This document shows, piece after piece, positions 26,519-35,563 of a stretch of 64,000 nt of DNA; positions within the stretch are counted from its first letter, which is position 1; each line of letters starts with the position of its first letter. A program made the position numbers and the translations under genes. Origin of the DNA: an uncultured Isosphaeraceae bacterium. GTDB lineage: Bacteria; Planctomycetota; Planctomycetia; Isosphaerales; Isosphaeraceae. The notes beneath the pieces were generated by a model. That model did no database searches. It was not told the DNA's origin and saw only the letters and a list, made by a program, of their open reading frames with translations. The stretch spans positions 34,487-98,486 of the forward strand of contig CAMFLR010000026.1 of the NCBI GenBank assembly GCA_945957605.1, given 5' to 3'.

Positions 26519-27571
26519 ATGGTCCTCAAGCCCTTCCAAACTCTGGCCGCTGTTTTGAGCCTGGGTGCGACGTCGCTGCTCTTCATCGCCGCAACCCCCG
26601 CGCAAAAGGCTGACACCCCGCCCAAGCCGCCCCTGGGGTTGCCTGAAGTCGACTGGCCCGAAGACAACCAGTATTCCGCCGCCAAGGCCGAGCTGGGCCG
26701 CTTGCTCTACTTCGATACACGCCTCTCGTCCGACAACACGGTGTCGTGCGCCAGTTGCCACGCCCCCGACAAGGCCTTCACCGACGGCGCTCCGTTCTCA
26801 ACCGGCATCGGCAAGCAAGTCGGCGGCCGAAGCGCTCCGACCGTCATCAATCGCGCCTACAGCACCCAGCAATTCTGGGACGGCCGCGCCGCTTCGCTCG
26901 AAGCGCAGGCAATTGGACCGATCGCCAATCCGATCGAAATGACAAGCCTCAAAACCGCCGACGAAGCCCACGAAGCCGTCGTCGCGTTGCTCCGCAAGGT
27001 GCCGGGTTACGCCGAGCGATTCAAGGCTGTGTTTGGCAATGAGAGAGTCACGATCAAGCACGTCGCCAAGGCGATTGCCACGTTTGAGCGCACGGTTTAC
27101 TCGGGCAACGCAGGGTACGATCGCTACAAGGCCGGCGACAAGAACGCGCTCTCGGCCGAGCAGATCAAGGGGATGAACGTCTTCTTCAACAAGGCCGCGT
27201 GCGATAGCTGCCACCTGGGTTTCAACTTCACCGATGGTTCTTATGTGAACATTGGTATTGGTATGGATAAGCCAATGCCGGACCTCGGCCGCTTCAACGT
27301 GAGCAAGCGTGAAGACGACAAGGGCGCCTTCAAGACGCCGACGCTCCGCGAAGTGACCCGCCACGGCCCCTACATGCACGACGGCCGCTTCAAGACGCTG
27401 GAAGAAGTGGTTGACCACTACGACAAGGGCGGTATTAAAAACCCGCACCTCGACGAGCGCTTGAAGCCGCTGCACCTGACGGCCGAGGAAAAGAAGGCAC
27501 TCGTCGAGTTCCTCAAGGGACTCGAAGGCGAAGGCTGGCAGCACATCACTGCCCCCAAGGAATTTCCTTGA
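26519..27571 (+). CDS. Di-heme cytochrome c peroxidase (CcpA/MauG family)
   Basis: 350 residues, periplasmic. A signal peptide covers residues 1-28. Two heme c sites are present: CASCH (C77, C80, H81) and CDSCH (C228, C231, H232). The DGRAASLEAQA and YMHDGRF segments are typical of the family. It reduces hydrogen peroxide with electrons from small cytochromes, or acts as a MauG-like oxidase; the sequence alone does not decide. I chose the ATG at 26519 with GGGAAGA upstream; the frame is open further 5' but without a signal peptide. Confidence 0.92.
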   Translation: MVLKPFQTLAAVLSLGATSLLFIAATPAQKADTPPKPPLGLPEVDWPEDNQYSAAKAELGRLLYFDTRLSSDNTVSCASCHAPDKAFTDGAPFSTGIGKQVGGRSAPTVINRAYSTQQFWDGRAASLEAQAIGPIANPIEMTSLKTADEAHEAVVALLRKVPGYAERFKAVFGNERVTIKHVAKAIATFERTVYSGNAGYDRYKAGDKNALSAEQIKGMNVFFNKAACDSCHLGFNFTDGSYVNIGIGMDKPMPDLGRFNVSKREDDKGAFKTPTLREVTRHGPYMHDGRFKTLEEVVDHYDKGGIKNPHLDERLKPLHLTAEEKKALVEFLKGLEGEGWQHITAPKEFP

Positions 27572-27599
27572 TCGCGTGTTTTGTTACGACTGAAGACTC

Positions 27600-27628
27600 G
27601 GGTGCCACTGGCTTTGGCAGTGGCACCC
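27600..27628. repeat. Inverted-repeat element, family B, copy 2
   Basis: A compact perfect hairpin: GGGTGCCACTG, seven-base loop, CAGTGGCACCC. Its arms match those of the elements at 16271 and 38295. It lies 28 bases after the peroxidase stop codon and may work as a terminator or mRNA-stabilising hairpin. Confidence 0.78.
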
Positions 27629-27674
27629 AGCATTGATATCCCCACTCTCCCGATCATCTCAACGAGTCCCAACC

Positions 27675-28487
27675 ATGACACTCGCCCGACGTCCTGCAAT
27701 CCTCCTCATGACATGGGCCGTCGTCGCGTGTCTGGCGGCTTCCGGCAACGCATACGCGGCCGATGATTCGAAGAAGGAAGAGGGCTGGATTCAGCTCTTC
27801 AACGGCAAGAATCTCGAAGGCTGGACGCCCAAGATCACCGGCTATGCCCTTGGAGAAAACTACGCCGACACCTTCCGCGTCGAGAACGGCGTGATCAAGG
27901 TCGCCTATGATAAGTGGCCCACGAAGTTCGAGGAAAAGTTCGGCCACCTCTTCTACAAGACGCCCTATTCGCACTACAAACTGCGAATCGAGTATCGGTT
28001 CGTGGGCGAACAGTGCCCCGGCGGTCCCGGTTGGGCGTTCCGCAACAGCGGCGTGATGATCCACGGACAAGCGCCCGAAACGATGAAGAAGGATCAGGAC
28101 TTCCCCGTTTCAATCGAGGTGCAATTCCTCGGCGGCAACGGCAAGGACAAGCGGTCGACCGGCAACCTTTGCACACCCGGCACGAACGTGGTGATGGACG
28201 GCAAGCTCATCCTGACGCACTGTATCAACTCGAAGTCAAAGACGTATCACGGCGACCAGTGGGTGACCGTCGAAGTTGAAGCGCACGGCGACGGTGTGAT
28301 CAAGCACTTCGTCAACGGCGAGCTTGTGATCGAGTACGAAAAGCCGCAGCTCGACGAGCGTGACAAGAACGCCAAGGAAATGATCAAGGACGGCAACAAG
28401 CTCATCAAGGGCGGCTCGATTTCACTCCAGGCCGAAAGCCACCCGATCGAGTTCCGCAAGGTCGAGCTGATGCCGCTCAAGGACTGA
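27675..28487 (+). CDS. DUF1080 (3-keto-disaccharide hydrolase-like) family protein
   Basis: 270 residues. A signal peptide (MTLARRPAILLMTWAVV...AYA) is followed by the DUF1080 fold, with the typical opening WIQLFNGKNLEGWTPK and the closing PIEFRKVELMPL. The domain is a concanavalin-like beta sandwich; members act on glycosides, some as 3-keto-glycoside hydrolases. Periplasmic in planctomycetes. The ATG at 27675 was chosen because the signal peptide begins there. Its 3' end overlaps the convergent membrane-protein gene by 11 bases. Confidence 0.9.
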   Translation: MTLARRPAILLMTWAVVACLAASGNAYAADDSKKEEGWIQLFNGKNLEGWTPKITGYALGENYADTFRVENGVIKVAYDKWPTKFEEKFGHLFYKTPYSHYKLRIEYRFVGEQCPGGPGWAFRNSGVMIHGQAPETMKKDQDFPVSIEVQFLGGNGKDKRSTGNLCTPGTNVVMDGKLILTHCINSKSKTYHGDQWVTVEVEAHGDGVIKHFVNGELVIEYEKPQLDERDKNAKEMIKDGNKLIKGGSISLQAESHPIEFRKVELMPLKD

Positions 28488-30243
28488 GTTTTTCCTCGGA
28501 AGGTTTGCCGACTCGCTCCCAGATGTTCCAGGTGCGGCCCGATTCGACGCGGGCCCACCCTGCGCCCAGGTGGCGGCTATCATTCCGAGTCGGCAGCGCG
28601 ACATATCGCACGCCGAAGCGGTCGAGAAAAGCTGAAACATCACCGCGCACGCGATCAAACGCACGCATTCGCGCATCGACCCGTTCTTCGAACAGAACCG
28701 GGTCGCGGACCCACGGCCCCCATCGGTTGACCGCGAGCGACTCTCGCTCGATTTCGGCGAACTGCGGACGGCTGAATCCTGTGAGAATTCCATCAAGCGC
28801 CACACGTTCGTCCCACTCGTCGTTGCTGACAGTGGGGCTGAGGAGCGCGATATATCCTGAAAGCGGCCGGGTGTTTTCGATAATCGTCGCGAACGAGACG
28901 AACGTCGGGTCGCCCGCGACGCCAGTATTCGGCGCGAGTCTGATCGAGCCGGACTGCTGCAATCGCTCGCGATAATCTTCAAGCGCAACAGCGTTGTCTC
29001 GCGAGGTTTGCGTTCGCGCTGCTTCTTGCCATCGCAGCCAGAGTCCAGTCGAAGCATTCAGAAGAACGAGACCCCCGAGCGCAACTGCAGCCCAGGTTTG
29101 CATCTGGAATCGCTGGGCGAACGTCTGCAACTCAGTGGCCACGAGCATGACGAGCAAAAACGCGAGGACCGGCCCGGAAACGTAAGTCCAGTGAAAGTTT
29201 TCGATCTGGAGACGTGTGATAATTTGCTGATTTGTCAGCACAAATCCCGCCGCGCCCAAAAGCCAAACTCCCAATAGCTGTCTTCGCCGAAATAAAATCC
29301 AGACCAGCAGAACCACAAACACAACAACTACTTCCGGCGACACGAGCAACTCATCGAATCGGCCGATGGTGACGAACTTATCGCTTCGCGTCAGCCAGTC
29401 CGATCCAGTGCGCTGCTTCAGAGCAAAGTCCGGGAGCAACGACGGAAGGCCAATCGCGCCGCCGATAGTCATCGCGATCAAATAGAATGAGAATCGCCGA
29501 CGATCGATCAACGCGAGCATCGCCAGCGCGAACCCCGCAGCCGTCCAATAATAGAAGTAGACGTGGAAGAGCAATCCAAACGTAACGCCGAGCACCACCG
29601 CGCGCTTCCGGGTTGGGAGTTCAGCGAAGCAAGCGAGTCCCGCGACAAACGCGAGCAGGTAGGGCATCGTCAGCCCGGGAGTGCTAACGCGCCACTCGGG
29701 GTGAAGGAACGGCCGGCCTTCAAACATGCCGTTGTCGCGTCCCAGCGCAACCTTTGCGGCAATCTTCGTTTGCGGCAAAACCGGCAGACGCTCGATCACT
29801 CCGCCGTCGCAGAGCAACACGAGCGCAAGAGCCGCCGCGAGCCAGGGTTTTCTCAGCAAGATCCAGAACAGCAGGAACCACGCCGCACCGATTGTCAGCC
29901 CGGCCATCGCGCGCCAGATGAGGCCGATCGCCAGTGGTCCCAGATCGAGAAGTCGCGCAAGCATGACTCCGGGCAAGAGCGGAAGTGGCTTGTAGAGGCT
30001 GGGGCCGTCGCTGGCGCGTAAGGGATCGGCCAGTCGCGCCGGATGATCGAAATACGCCTGGCTGGCAACGGCCAAGTAGTAGCGATCGTCATGGTCGGCC
30101 ACCCAGTCGGCATGCCCCGAGCTTCGCCAGGCGAAGACGTGGGGCAGGGTGGCGATCAGCAGCCCCACAACCATGCACAGCACGAGCGGCAGAAGAAGAT
30201 TGAAAGCCGATCGCAAACGAAAGCGGCCGTCCGTGTGATCCAT
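28477..30243 (-). CDS. Polytopic membrane protein, GT-C glycosyltransferase-like
   Basis: 588 residues with about eleven membrane segments from residue 12 to 400 and a soluble C-terminal part of about 190 residues. The first periplasmic loop carries an acidic DHDDRYYL motif, in the place where GT-C glycosyltransferases have catalytic acids. I infer a lipid-linked-sugar-using enzyme or relative; no firm family name. The ATG at 30243 is preferred over the GTG three bases upstream, with AGAGGA before it. The final 11 bases overlap the DUF1080 gene. Confidence 0.78.
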   Translation of the reverse strand: MDHTDGRFRLRSAFNLLLPLVLCMVVGLLIATLPHVFAWRSSGHADWVADHDDRYYLAVASQAYFDHPARLADPLRASDGPSLYKPLPLLPGVMLARLLDLGPLAIGLIWRAMAGLTIGAAWFLLFWILLRKPWLAAALALVLLCDGGVIERLPVLPQTKIAAKVALGRDNGMFEGRPFLHPEWRVSTPGLTMPYLLAFVAGLACFAELPTRKRAVVLGVTFGLLFHVYFYYWTAAGFALAMLALIDRRRFSFYLIAMTIGGAIGLPSLLPDFALKQRTGSDWLTRSDKFVTIGRFDELLVSPEVVVVFVVLLVWILFRRRQLLGVWLLGAAGFVLTNQQIITRLQIENFHWTYVSGPVLAFLLVMLVATELQTFAQRFQMQTWAAVALGGLVLLNASTGLWLRWQEAARTQTSRDNAVALEDYRERLQQSGSIRLAPNTGVAGDPTFVSFATIIENTRPLSGYIALLSPTVSNDEWDERVALDGILTGFSRPQFAEIERESLAVNRWGPWVRDPVLFEERVDARMRAFDRVRGDVSAFLDRFGVRYVALPTRNDSRHLGAGWARVESGRTWNIWERVGKPSEEKLSP

Positions 30244-30393
30244 CACGCAAATTCCTCTCGACCGCCCAATTCAGCGCTTCATGCCCGAAAAGCTTGAATC
30301 GCAGAGTCCCTTTTACGAGTAACCTAGGGAGAATCATATCCGTGGCAAGGCAAGAGTTGCACGCACGGATGCCTGAGTTGGCGGGGTACGACC

Positions 30394-31137
30394 GTGTCGA
30401 GTCTGGTCGCCGGAGACGAATTCAACAGCCTGACTGCGCCGGCGACTGAGCGCAAACCGCTTGGTCCTGGGGCAGTTCTGGCAATCTGGGTGATCTTGAC
30501 GATCCTCCTGAACGCCGCGATCTGGGTCACCGGGTTTGTCCCTTCGGAGCTAAATCAGGCGGTCGACCAGGGAGCGGCGCGAGCCGAGATTTCACGAGTG
30601 GGCGAGGTCGGCGACGACGTCGTCCGCAAGGCGATCCACCTCCAGCGCGACACTTTGCCATTCTGGACGATGCTCGCTCGCCTCGGCGATTTCGTCTTCG
30701 AGCCGTTGTTTCTGATGGGTCGGGCGATCGCGATTGCCACCGTTTTCGCTGCCCTCGCTGCTCTCACCGGCCGACCAATTGGTTTCACCGAAGGCTTCCG
30801 CGCAGCAAGTTTGGCTCAGGGCTACTGGGTGCTGTCACTCGCGGTGAAAGTCGTGTTGACCATCGCACTGCGGCGGTCGGATGTTGAGACATCGCTTGCA
30901 CTTCTGTTACCACCTGGCACTCACCACGCTGCGTTGGTGGTCGCAATTCGCCAACTCGATCCGTTCGTCATGCTCGGCTGGTTTTCGCTGGCGTGGGGAG
31001 GTTGGCGGCGACATCAGGTCAACCTTTTCATGGCGTTGTTCGTCTGCATGATGCTCGCGACCGGCGAGACCGGGCTGCGGCTCATAACGTCGGTGGTGAT
31101 GGGCGCGGGAATGCGCCTGTCGATCTTGCCCCGCTGA
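30394..31137 (+). CDS. Membrane protein, unknown (possibly Yip1-like)
   Basis: 247 residues with about five hydrophobic segments (residues 25-45, 105-125, 140-155, 180-200, 208-225). The arrangement resembles Yip1-type membrane proteins found in front of MacA/MacB-like export genes, but I see no diagnostic motif. GTG start at 30394; the nearby ATG is in another frame. It is followed after 55 bases by the periplasmic adaptor gene and is probably the first gene of the export operon. Confidence 0.7.
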   Translation: MSSLVAGDEFNSLTAPATERKPLGPGAVLAIWVILTILLNAAIWVTGFVPSELNQAVDQGAARAEISRVGEVGDDVVRKAIHLQRDTLPFWTMLARLGDFVFEPLFLMGRAIAIATVFAALAALTGRPIGFTEGFRAASLAQGYWVLSLAVKVVLTIALRRSDVETSLALLLPPGTHHAALVVAIRQLDPFVMLGWFSLAWGGWRRHQVNLFMALFVCMMLATGETGLRLITSVVMGAGMRLSILPR

Positions 31138-31192
31138 TGGGGTGAGCGGATTCGTTTGTGGCGGGCGCAAGCCCTTTGAAGGATATCGAGCG

Positions 31193-32485
31193 ATGCGACG
31201 CGTGATTGCTGGCTCTCTCATCGTGGTGCTGCTCGTCGGGGTGATCGCCGCGGCGAACCTCAAACGCGCGCCCGGCGAATTAAACGTCGACTGGCAGCTT
31301 GTGAAGGAAATCCCTCGCGAGGTGATCGCCGAGCCCTCGTCGCGTGGGGAGATCGTGCAAACCATCACCGCGCCTGGGACAGTCGAGTCGGTTGAAGAAG
31401 CCGAGATCGCCTCGCAAATCATCGGCAGGGTGATCGAAGTCCGCGTCAAGGACGGCGACCGTGTGAAAAAGGGCGACCTGCTTGTGAAGCTCGATCCCAC
31501 CGAGGCGAAGTCGCGCGTCGATTCCGCCACCGCGCGGGCCGAGCGGCTGCGTTCGGCCATCGAGCAGTGCAAGAATGAGCTCGCCAAGGCAACGCGCGAC
31601 GAATCACAGTCTTCCAAACTCGCCGGCCGAGGCGTCGCGACGCTCACCGAACTGGCCGACGCTCGAACCCTGCGAGCCAAGGCCGAGCTGGCGCTCAAGA
31701 TGTCGGCGAATGAACTGGTCGAAAGCGAAGCGATGCGGCTAACCAGCCAGCAAGAACTCGACCGCACCGCAATCATGTCACCGATCGACGGCGTTGTTTC
31801 GGGGCTGTCTGTCGACGTGGGCGAAGTCGTGATCGCCGGCACAACGAACCTCAAGGGTTCGGTCCTGATGACGGTGAGCGATATGAACCACCTTCGCGTT
31901 CGCGCCGAGGTCGACGAAACCGACGTCCCGCTCGTTCGCGCCAGCCAGCCGACCAAGGTGTTCCCGCAAGCCGATGAAAAGGCGGCGGTGCAGGGGAGTG
32001 TTGACCGCGTCGCTCCAAAGGGCACCAAGAAAGACGAAGTGGTGAGCTTCGAAACGCTCATCACGATCCAGCCCAACCAGCCGGTGCTGCGACCGGGCAT
32101 GTCGTCGACAGTGGAGATCGAAGTCAAACGCGCAACCGATGCCTTGAGCGTACCGGTTCAGGCCGTGGTGCATCGTCGCCGCAAGGATTTGCCCGACATT
32201 CCTGCGGTTCGCGAATGGGCGGAGCGCAACGCGCGATCACCCGGCGAAAAGGCTCAGGAAGCCGAGCTGAGGTACATCAAAATCGTTTTCATCGTCGATG
32301 CATCGGGCGTTGCCCGCGCACGTCCGGTTGAAACCGGTCTTTCCGATGAACGCCGCATCGAAATTCTCTCGGGTGTTGGTCCCGAAGAGAAAGTCGTTAT
32401 CGCGCCATTTCGCGCCCTCGACGAACTTAAAGACGGCAGCCCGGTGATTCCGGTGAAAGCTCTCACCGAGGTGGGCAAGCCGTGA
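31193..32485 (+). CDS. Periplasmic adaptor (HlyD/MacA-like) of an ABC exporter
   Basis: 430 residues. One N-terminal membrane anchor (residues 5-22) is followed by the barrel/lipoyl half-motif VSQIIGRVIEVRVKDGDRVKKG-type segment near residue 80, a helical hairpin (about 100-170) and the second half with IMSPIDGVVSGLSVDVGEVV. These mark the membrane-fusion family. It would link the inner-membrane ABC permease encoded downstream to the outer envelope. The ATG at 31193 has AAGGAT upstream. Its stop overlaps the start of the Kelch-like gene. Confidence 0.9.
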   Translation: MRRVIAGSLIVVLLVGVIAAANLKRAPGELNVDWQLVKEIPREVIAEPSSRGEIVQTITAPGTVESVEEAEIASQIIGRVIEVRVKDGDRVKKGDLLVKLDPTEAKSRVDSATARAERLRSAIEQCKNELAKATRDESQSSKLAGRGVATLTELADARTLRAKAELALKMSANELVESEAMRLTSQQELDRTAIMSPIDGVVSGLSVDVGEVVIAGTTNLKGSVLMTVSDMNHLRVRAEVDETDVPLVRASQPTKVFPQADEKAAVQGSVDRVAPKGTKKDEVVSFETLITIQPNQPVLRPGMSSTVEIEVKRATDALSVPVQAVVHRRRKDLPDIPAVREWAERNARSPGEKAQEAELRYIKIVFIVDASGVARARPVETGLSDERRIEILSGVGPEEKVVIAPFRALDELKDGSPVIPVKALTEVGKP

Positions 32486-33591
32486 TCGAGATCACTGGCG
32501 ATATTTTTGATGCGCAGCGCACGCGACGATTTGGCACGGCCAACCCCGAACGCATGAACGTGCCGTTCTGGGAGTGGATGATTCGCGGTGATGCAGAAGA
32601 TCGGGAACGAGCAAAGAAAGAAAGCCTCTTTTATCGCGGTATGGAACCCTATTTCGCGCGCCAGCGATTCGAACTCGACTTCGATTACTCGAGCGCGGTC
32701 TGGACGTTCGTTCGCAAGGGCGCGACGGTAACCGAACTCGCAGACGGCCGTACCATTTGTATCGCCGGTCAATATGCAGACTTCCAGGAACACGATTCTT
32801 GTGGATATAACGATGTGATCGTATTCGAACGCTCGGGAGAAATCGGGATTTACGGCTATCCTGAAACCGTCTTTCCGCCAATCGATTTCCACACGTCAAC
32901 TTGGCGGGGCGATCAAATCTTTATCATTGGCGGATTAGGATATGCGAACGCTCGTCAGCCAGACGAAACGCCGGTGTTTGCGCTCGATCTGCACGATTAT
33001 CGAATCACGCTCGTGGCCACAAGTGGCGAATGCCCGAGTTTGATAAATCAACATGCGGCGATTCTTGATGAGTCCGGTGAGATCTTCGTTTCTGGCGGCG
33101 AGACCATCGAACTTCGCGACAACAATCCGATCCTTCGCAGCAATTTTGATGACTACGCGTTCAACCCGCGCACCGGTCACTGGCGCGTGCATACCCGACG
33201 CAATTGGGCGCAGTTCACTGTCCGAAATACAGCCTCAAAGTCGTTCGTTCCATTCGATGGCGAAGAGATTCGTGCCAACATAAAACAATTCCTGGGAGAC
33301 GACCACGGCGTCTCCGATTTTATTCTCAACTTCGACACGTCTGTTTACGTCGCCTTCAATGGTGCCTTCGACGACGAAAAGTGCGAGATTAACCTACCTG
33401 GCCAATGGGTGCTCAAAGTGTGTGGGCTGATCGAAGGATGCCCCGTCGAGCTGCAGACGAAGGGGGCGTGTGTGCAAGGACTAATCAAGGCCGACGTCTC
33501 GAGCGAAATTGTCGCACGAATCGCAACGCGAGTACTCGACCATCTCGCGTCCAAAAGCGGCCTGACATGTGTGGTGGAAGACCTCGACTGA
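32482..33591 (+). CDS. Kelch-like beta-propeller protein of unknown role
   Basis: 369 residues, no signal peptide, so cytoplasmic. The middle holds propeller-like units, for instance DQIFIIGGLGYANARQ and GEIFVSGGETIELRD, each with the double-glycine turn of Kelch blades. No enzyme motif. The GTG start overlaps the adaptor stop (GTGA) and has GAGGTG eight bases upstream, so it is truly part of the transcript. Its composition is more AT-rich than the exporter genes on either side and it splits the adaptor from the ATPase, which is unusual. It may be a recent insertion or a cargo or control protein. Confidence 0.78.
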   Translation: MIEITGDIFDAQRTRRFGTANPERMNVPFWEWMIRGDAEDRERAKKESLFYRGMEPYFARQRFELDFDYSSAVWTFVRKGATVTELADGRTICIAGQYADFQEHDSCGYNDVIVFERSGEIGIYGYPETVFPPIDFHTSTWRGDQIFIIGGLGYANARQPDETPVFALDLHDYRITLVATSGECPSLINQHAAILDESGEIFVSGGETIELRDNNPILRSNFDDYAFNPRTGHWRVHTRRNWAQFTVRNTASKSFVPFDGEEIRANIKQFLGDDHGVSDFILNFDTSVYVAFNGAFDDEKCEINLPGQWVLKVCGLIEGCPVELQTKGACVQGLIKADVSSEIVARIATRVLDHLASKSGLTCVVEDLD

Positions 33592-33603
33592 ACCGAGCCA
33601 TAA

Positions 33604-34308
33604 ATGAAAGATACGGCGATGGGAGACGAGGTTGCACCGGTGATTCGCCTTGAAGGCATCACCAAGGAATATCGGATGGGCATGGAAGTCGTGCGCGCCT
33701 TGCGCGGCGTCGACCTGTCGATCTATCCCAACGAACTCGTCGCGATCATGGGGCCGTCGGGTTCGGGCAAATCAACGTTGATGAACATTCTTGGTTGTCT
33801 CGACGTTCCCACCGCCGGCCGCTATTGGCTCGACGGCCGCGACGTCGCGCAGCTTGCCCAGTCTGACCTTGCACGGGTTCGCGGCCGACAGATTGGCTTT
33901 GTCTTTCAGACATTTGAATTGCTGCCGCGACAGACTGCTCTGCGCAATGTTGAGCTGCCGCTGACGTACTCGGGCGGTCCCAATCGTCGCGGACGGGCAG
34001 TTGAAGCCTTAACCCGCGTGGGGCTATCCGACCGCATGGATCACCGGCCGAACCAGATGTCGGGCGGTCAGCGGCAGCGCGTGGCAATTGCTCGGGCGCT
34101 TGTGCAAAAACCGTCGCTCCTGCTCGCCGATGAACCCACAGGCAACCTTGATACGAAAACAAGTGATGAGATTCTCGCATTATTCAGTAATTTACATCGC
34201 CAGGGGCAAACAATCGTGATCGTGACGCACGAGCCCGACGTGGCCGAGCGTTGCGAGCGTGTGGTGCGAATTCGCGATGGACGCGTCGAGTCGGACGAGC
34301 GGAATTAA
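33604..34308 (+). CDS. ABC transporter ATP-binding protein (MacB/LolD-like)
   Basis: 234 residues. Walker A GPSGSGKST at 50-58, Q-loop in FQTFELLP, signature MSGGQRQRVAIARAL and Walker B LLLADEPTGNLD are all intact. The TGNLD form and single-domain size mark the MacB/LolD group, which move lipoproteins, peptides or macrolides outward. The gene sits between the Kelch-like gene and the permease gene; its stop codon lies four bases before the permease start. An internal ATG at 33619 is an alternative start. Confidence 0.93.
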   Translation: MKDTAMGDEVAPVIRLEGITKEYRMGMEVVRALRGVDLSIYPNELVAIMGPSGSGKSTLMNILGCLDVPTAGRYWLDGRDVAQLAQSDLARVRGRQIGFVFQTFELLPRQTALRNVELPLTYSGGPNRRGRAVEALTRVGLSDRMDHRPNQMSGGQRQRVAIARALVQKPSLLLADEPTGNLDTKTSDEILALFSNLHRQGQTIVIVTHEPDVAERCERVVRIRDGRVESDERN

Positions 34309-34312
34309 CGTG

Positions 34313-35527
34313 ATGCTGGTGATCGCAAACATACGAAACGCGCTCGAGCAGCTCTGGTCGAACAAGCTGCGCTCGCTGCTCACGGTGCTGGGCATCGTGA
34401 TCGCGGTGGCGTCGACGATCACGGTCGTCGGCGTAATTCAAGGCTTCACAAGCTACGTCGCGGGCTTTTTGCAGGGGTTCGGCACGAACGCGATGTGGAT
34501 CTGGCCCGAACGTCCCCAGGGCGAAGCGGGCAAGCGGCTGGGCCGGATCACGCTCGACCTGCGCGATATGGACGCGATCATGAAGGGCTGCCCCTCGCTC
34601 CGGCGCGTCTCCGCGCTCGTGCGTCGGCAGGGGGCGGTGCTGCACTTTGGCCGCAACGAGGTGACGGGCCCAATCGAAGGCGTTTCGGCCGAATATCACG
34701 CGATTCGCAACTTCCCCGTCGCCATCGGCCGGCCCTTTGCGCTCGTCGATATCGAACGCGCGCACCACGTTTGCGTGCTGGGCCGAGACGTCGTGAACCG
34801 CCTCAACGCAGATGACGGCATTGTGGGCGAAACGATTTTGATCAATCGTCAGCGATTCCGCGTCATCGGCATCTTGGCCGAAAAAGGGAGCATGCTGGGC
34901 AATAGCCAGGACGATATCGTGCTCGTCCCGTTCACGATGGCGCTCAAGATGTACCCTTTGGCGATCACCAAGATCGCCGTCAGCGCGCAGGCGACATCGG
35001 AGCTAGTCGTGCCCGAAGCACGCGCGCAAATCACGAATCTCCTCAGGCGGCGCCACGGGCTAAGCGCTTCGCAACCGAACGATTTTCAAATTCGCACGCA
35101 GGACGAGATTCTGGCGGCGTTCAATAATATGAGCATGGTCGCGACTGTTGTGCTCGCCGGAATCGTGGGGATCTCGCTGCTCGTCGGCGGGATTGGAATC
35201 ATGAACGTCATGCTCGTCTCGGTGACGGAACGCACGCGCGAGATCGGCTTGCGCAAGGCGGTCGGTGCGCGCCGGCGTGATATTCTCGTGCAGTTTCTCA
35301 CCGAGGCGGTGACGCTGAGCGTTGTTGGCGGCGGACTCGGGATCGCGCTGGGATATGGATTCTGCTCGCTCGCCAGCCTGCATCCGCAAATGGTCGACGT
35401 GGTTGTTCCGGCGTGGGCGGTACTACTTGGGTTCGGGATATCGGCCGGCACGGGCGTTGTGTTCGGGCTGATTCCGGCCGTGAAGGCGGCGCTGCTCAAT
35501 CCGATCGATGCGCTGCGGCACGAGTAA
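34313..35527 (+). CDS. ABC transporter permease (MacB/FtsX type)
   Basis: 404 residues with the MacB layout: an N-terminal membrane helix (LLTVLGIVIAVASTITVVG, about residues 19-40), a periplasmic domain of about 220 residues, then three helices of the FtsX domain (VATVVLAGIVGISLLVGGIG, LTEAVTLSVVGGGLGIA and the AVLLGFGISAGTGVVFG helix). Together with the ATPase and the adaptor it forms a tripartite-type exporter. The ATG at 34313 directly follows a GTG that could also serve. Substrate unknown. Confidence 0.93.
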   Translation: MLVIANIRNALEQLWSNKLRSLLTVLGIVIAVASTITVVGVIQGFTSYVAGFLQGFGTNAMWIWPERPQGEAGKRLGRITLDLRDMDAIMKGCPSLRRVSALVRRQGAVLHFGRNEVTGPIEGVSAEYHAIRNFPVAIGRPFALVDIERAHHVCVLGRDVVNRLNADDGIVGETILINRQRFRVIGILAEKGSMLGNSQDDIVLVPFTMALKMYPLAITKIAVSAQATSELVVPEARAQITNLLRRRHGLSASQPNDFQIRTQDEILAAFNNMSMVATVVLAGIVGISLLVGGIGIMNVMLVSVTERTREIGLRKAVGARRRDILVQFLTEAVTLSVVGGGLGIALGYGFCSLASLHPQMVDVVVPAWAVLLGFGISAGTGVVFGLIPAVKAALLNPIDALRHE

Positions 35528-35563
35528 GATTGCCGCAGTCGATCGATCAATGTCCCAGGCTGG

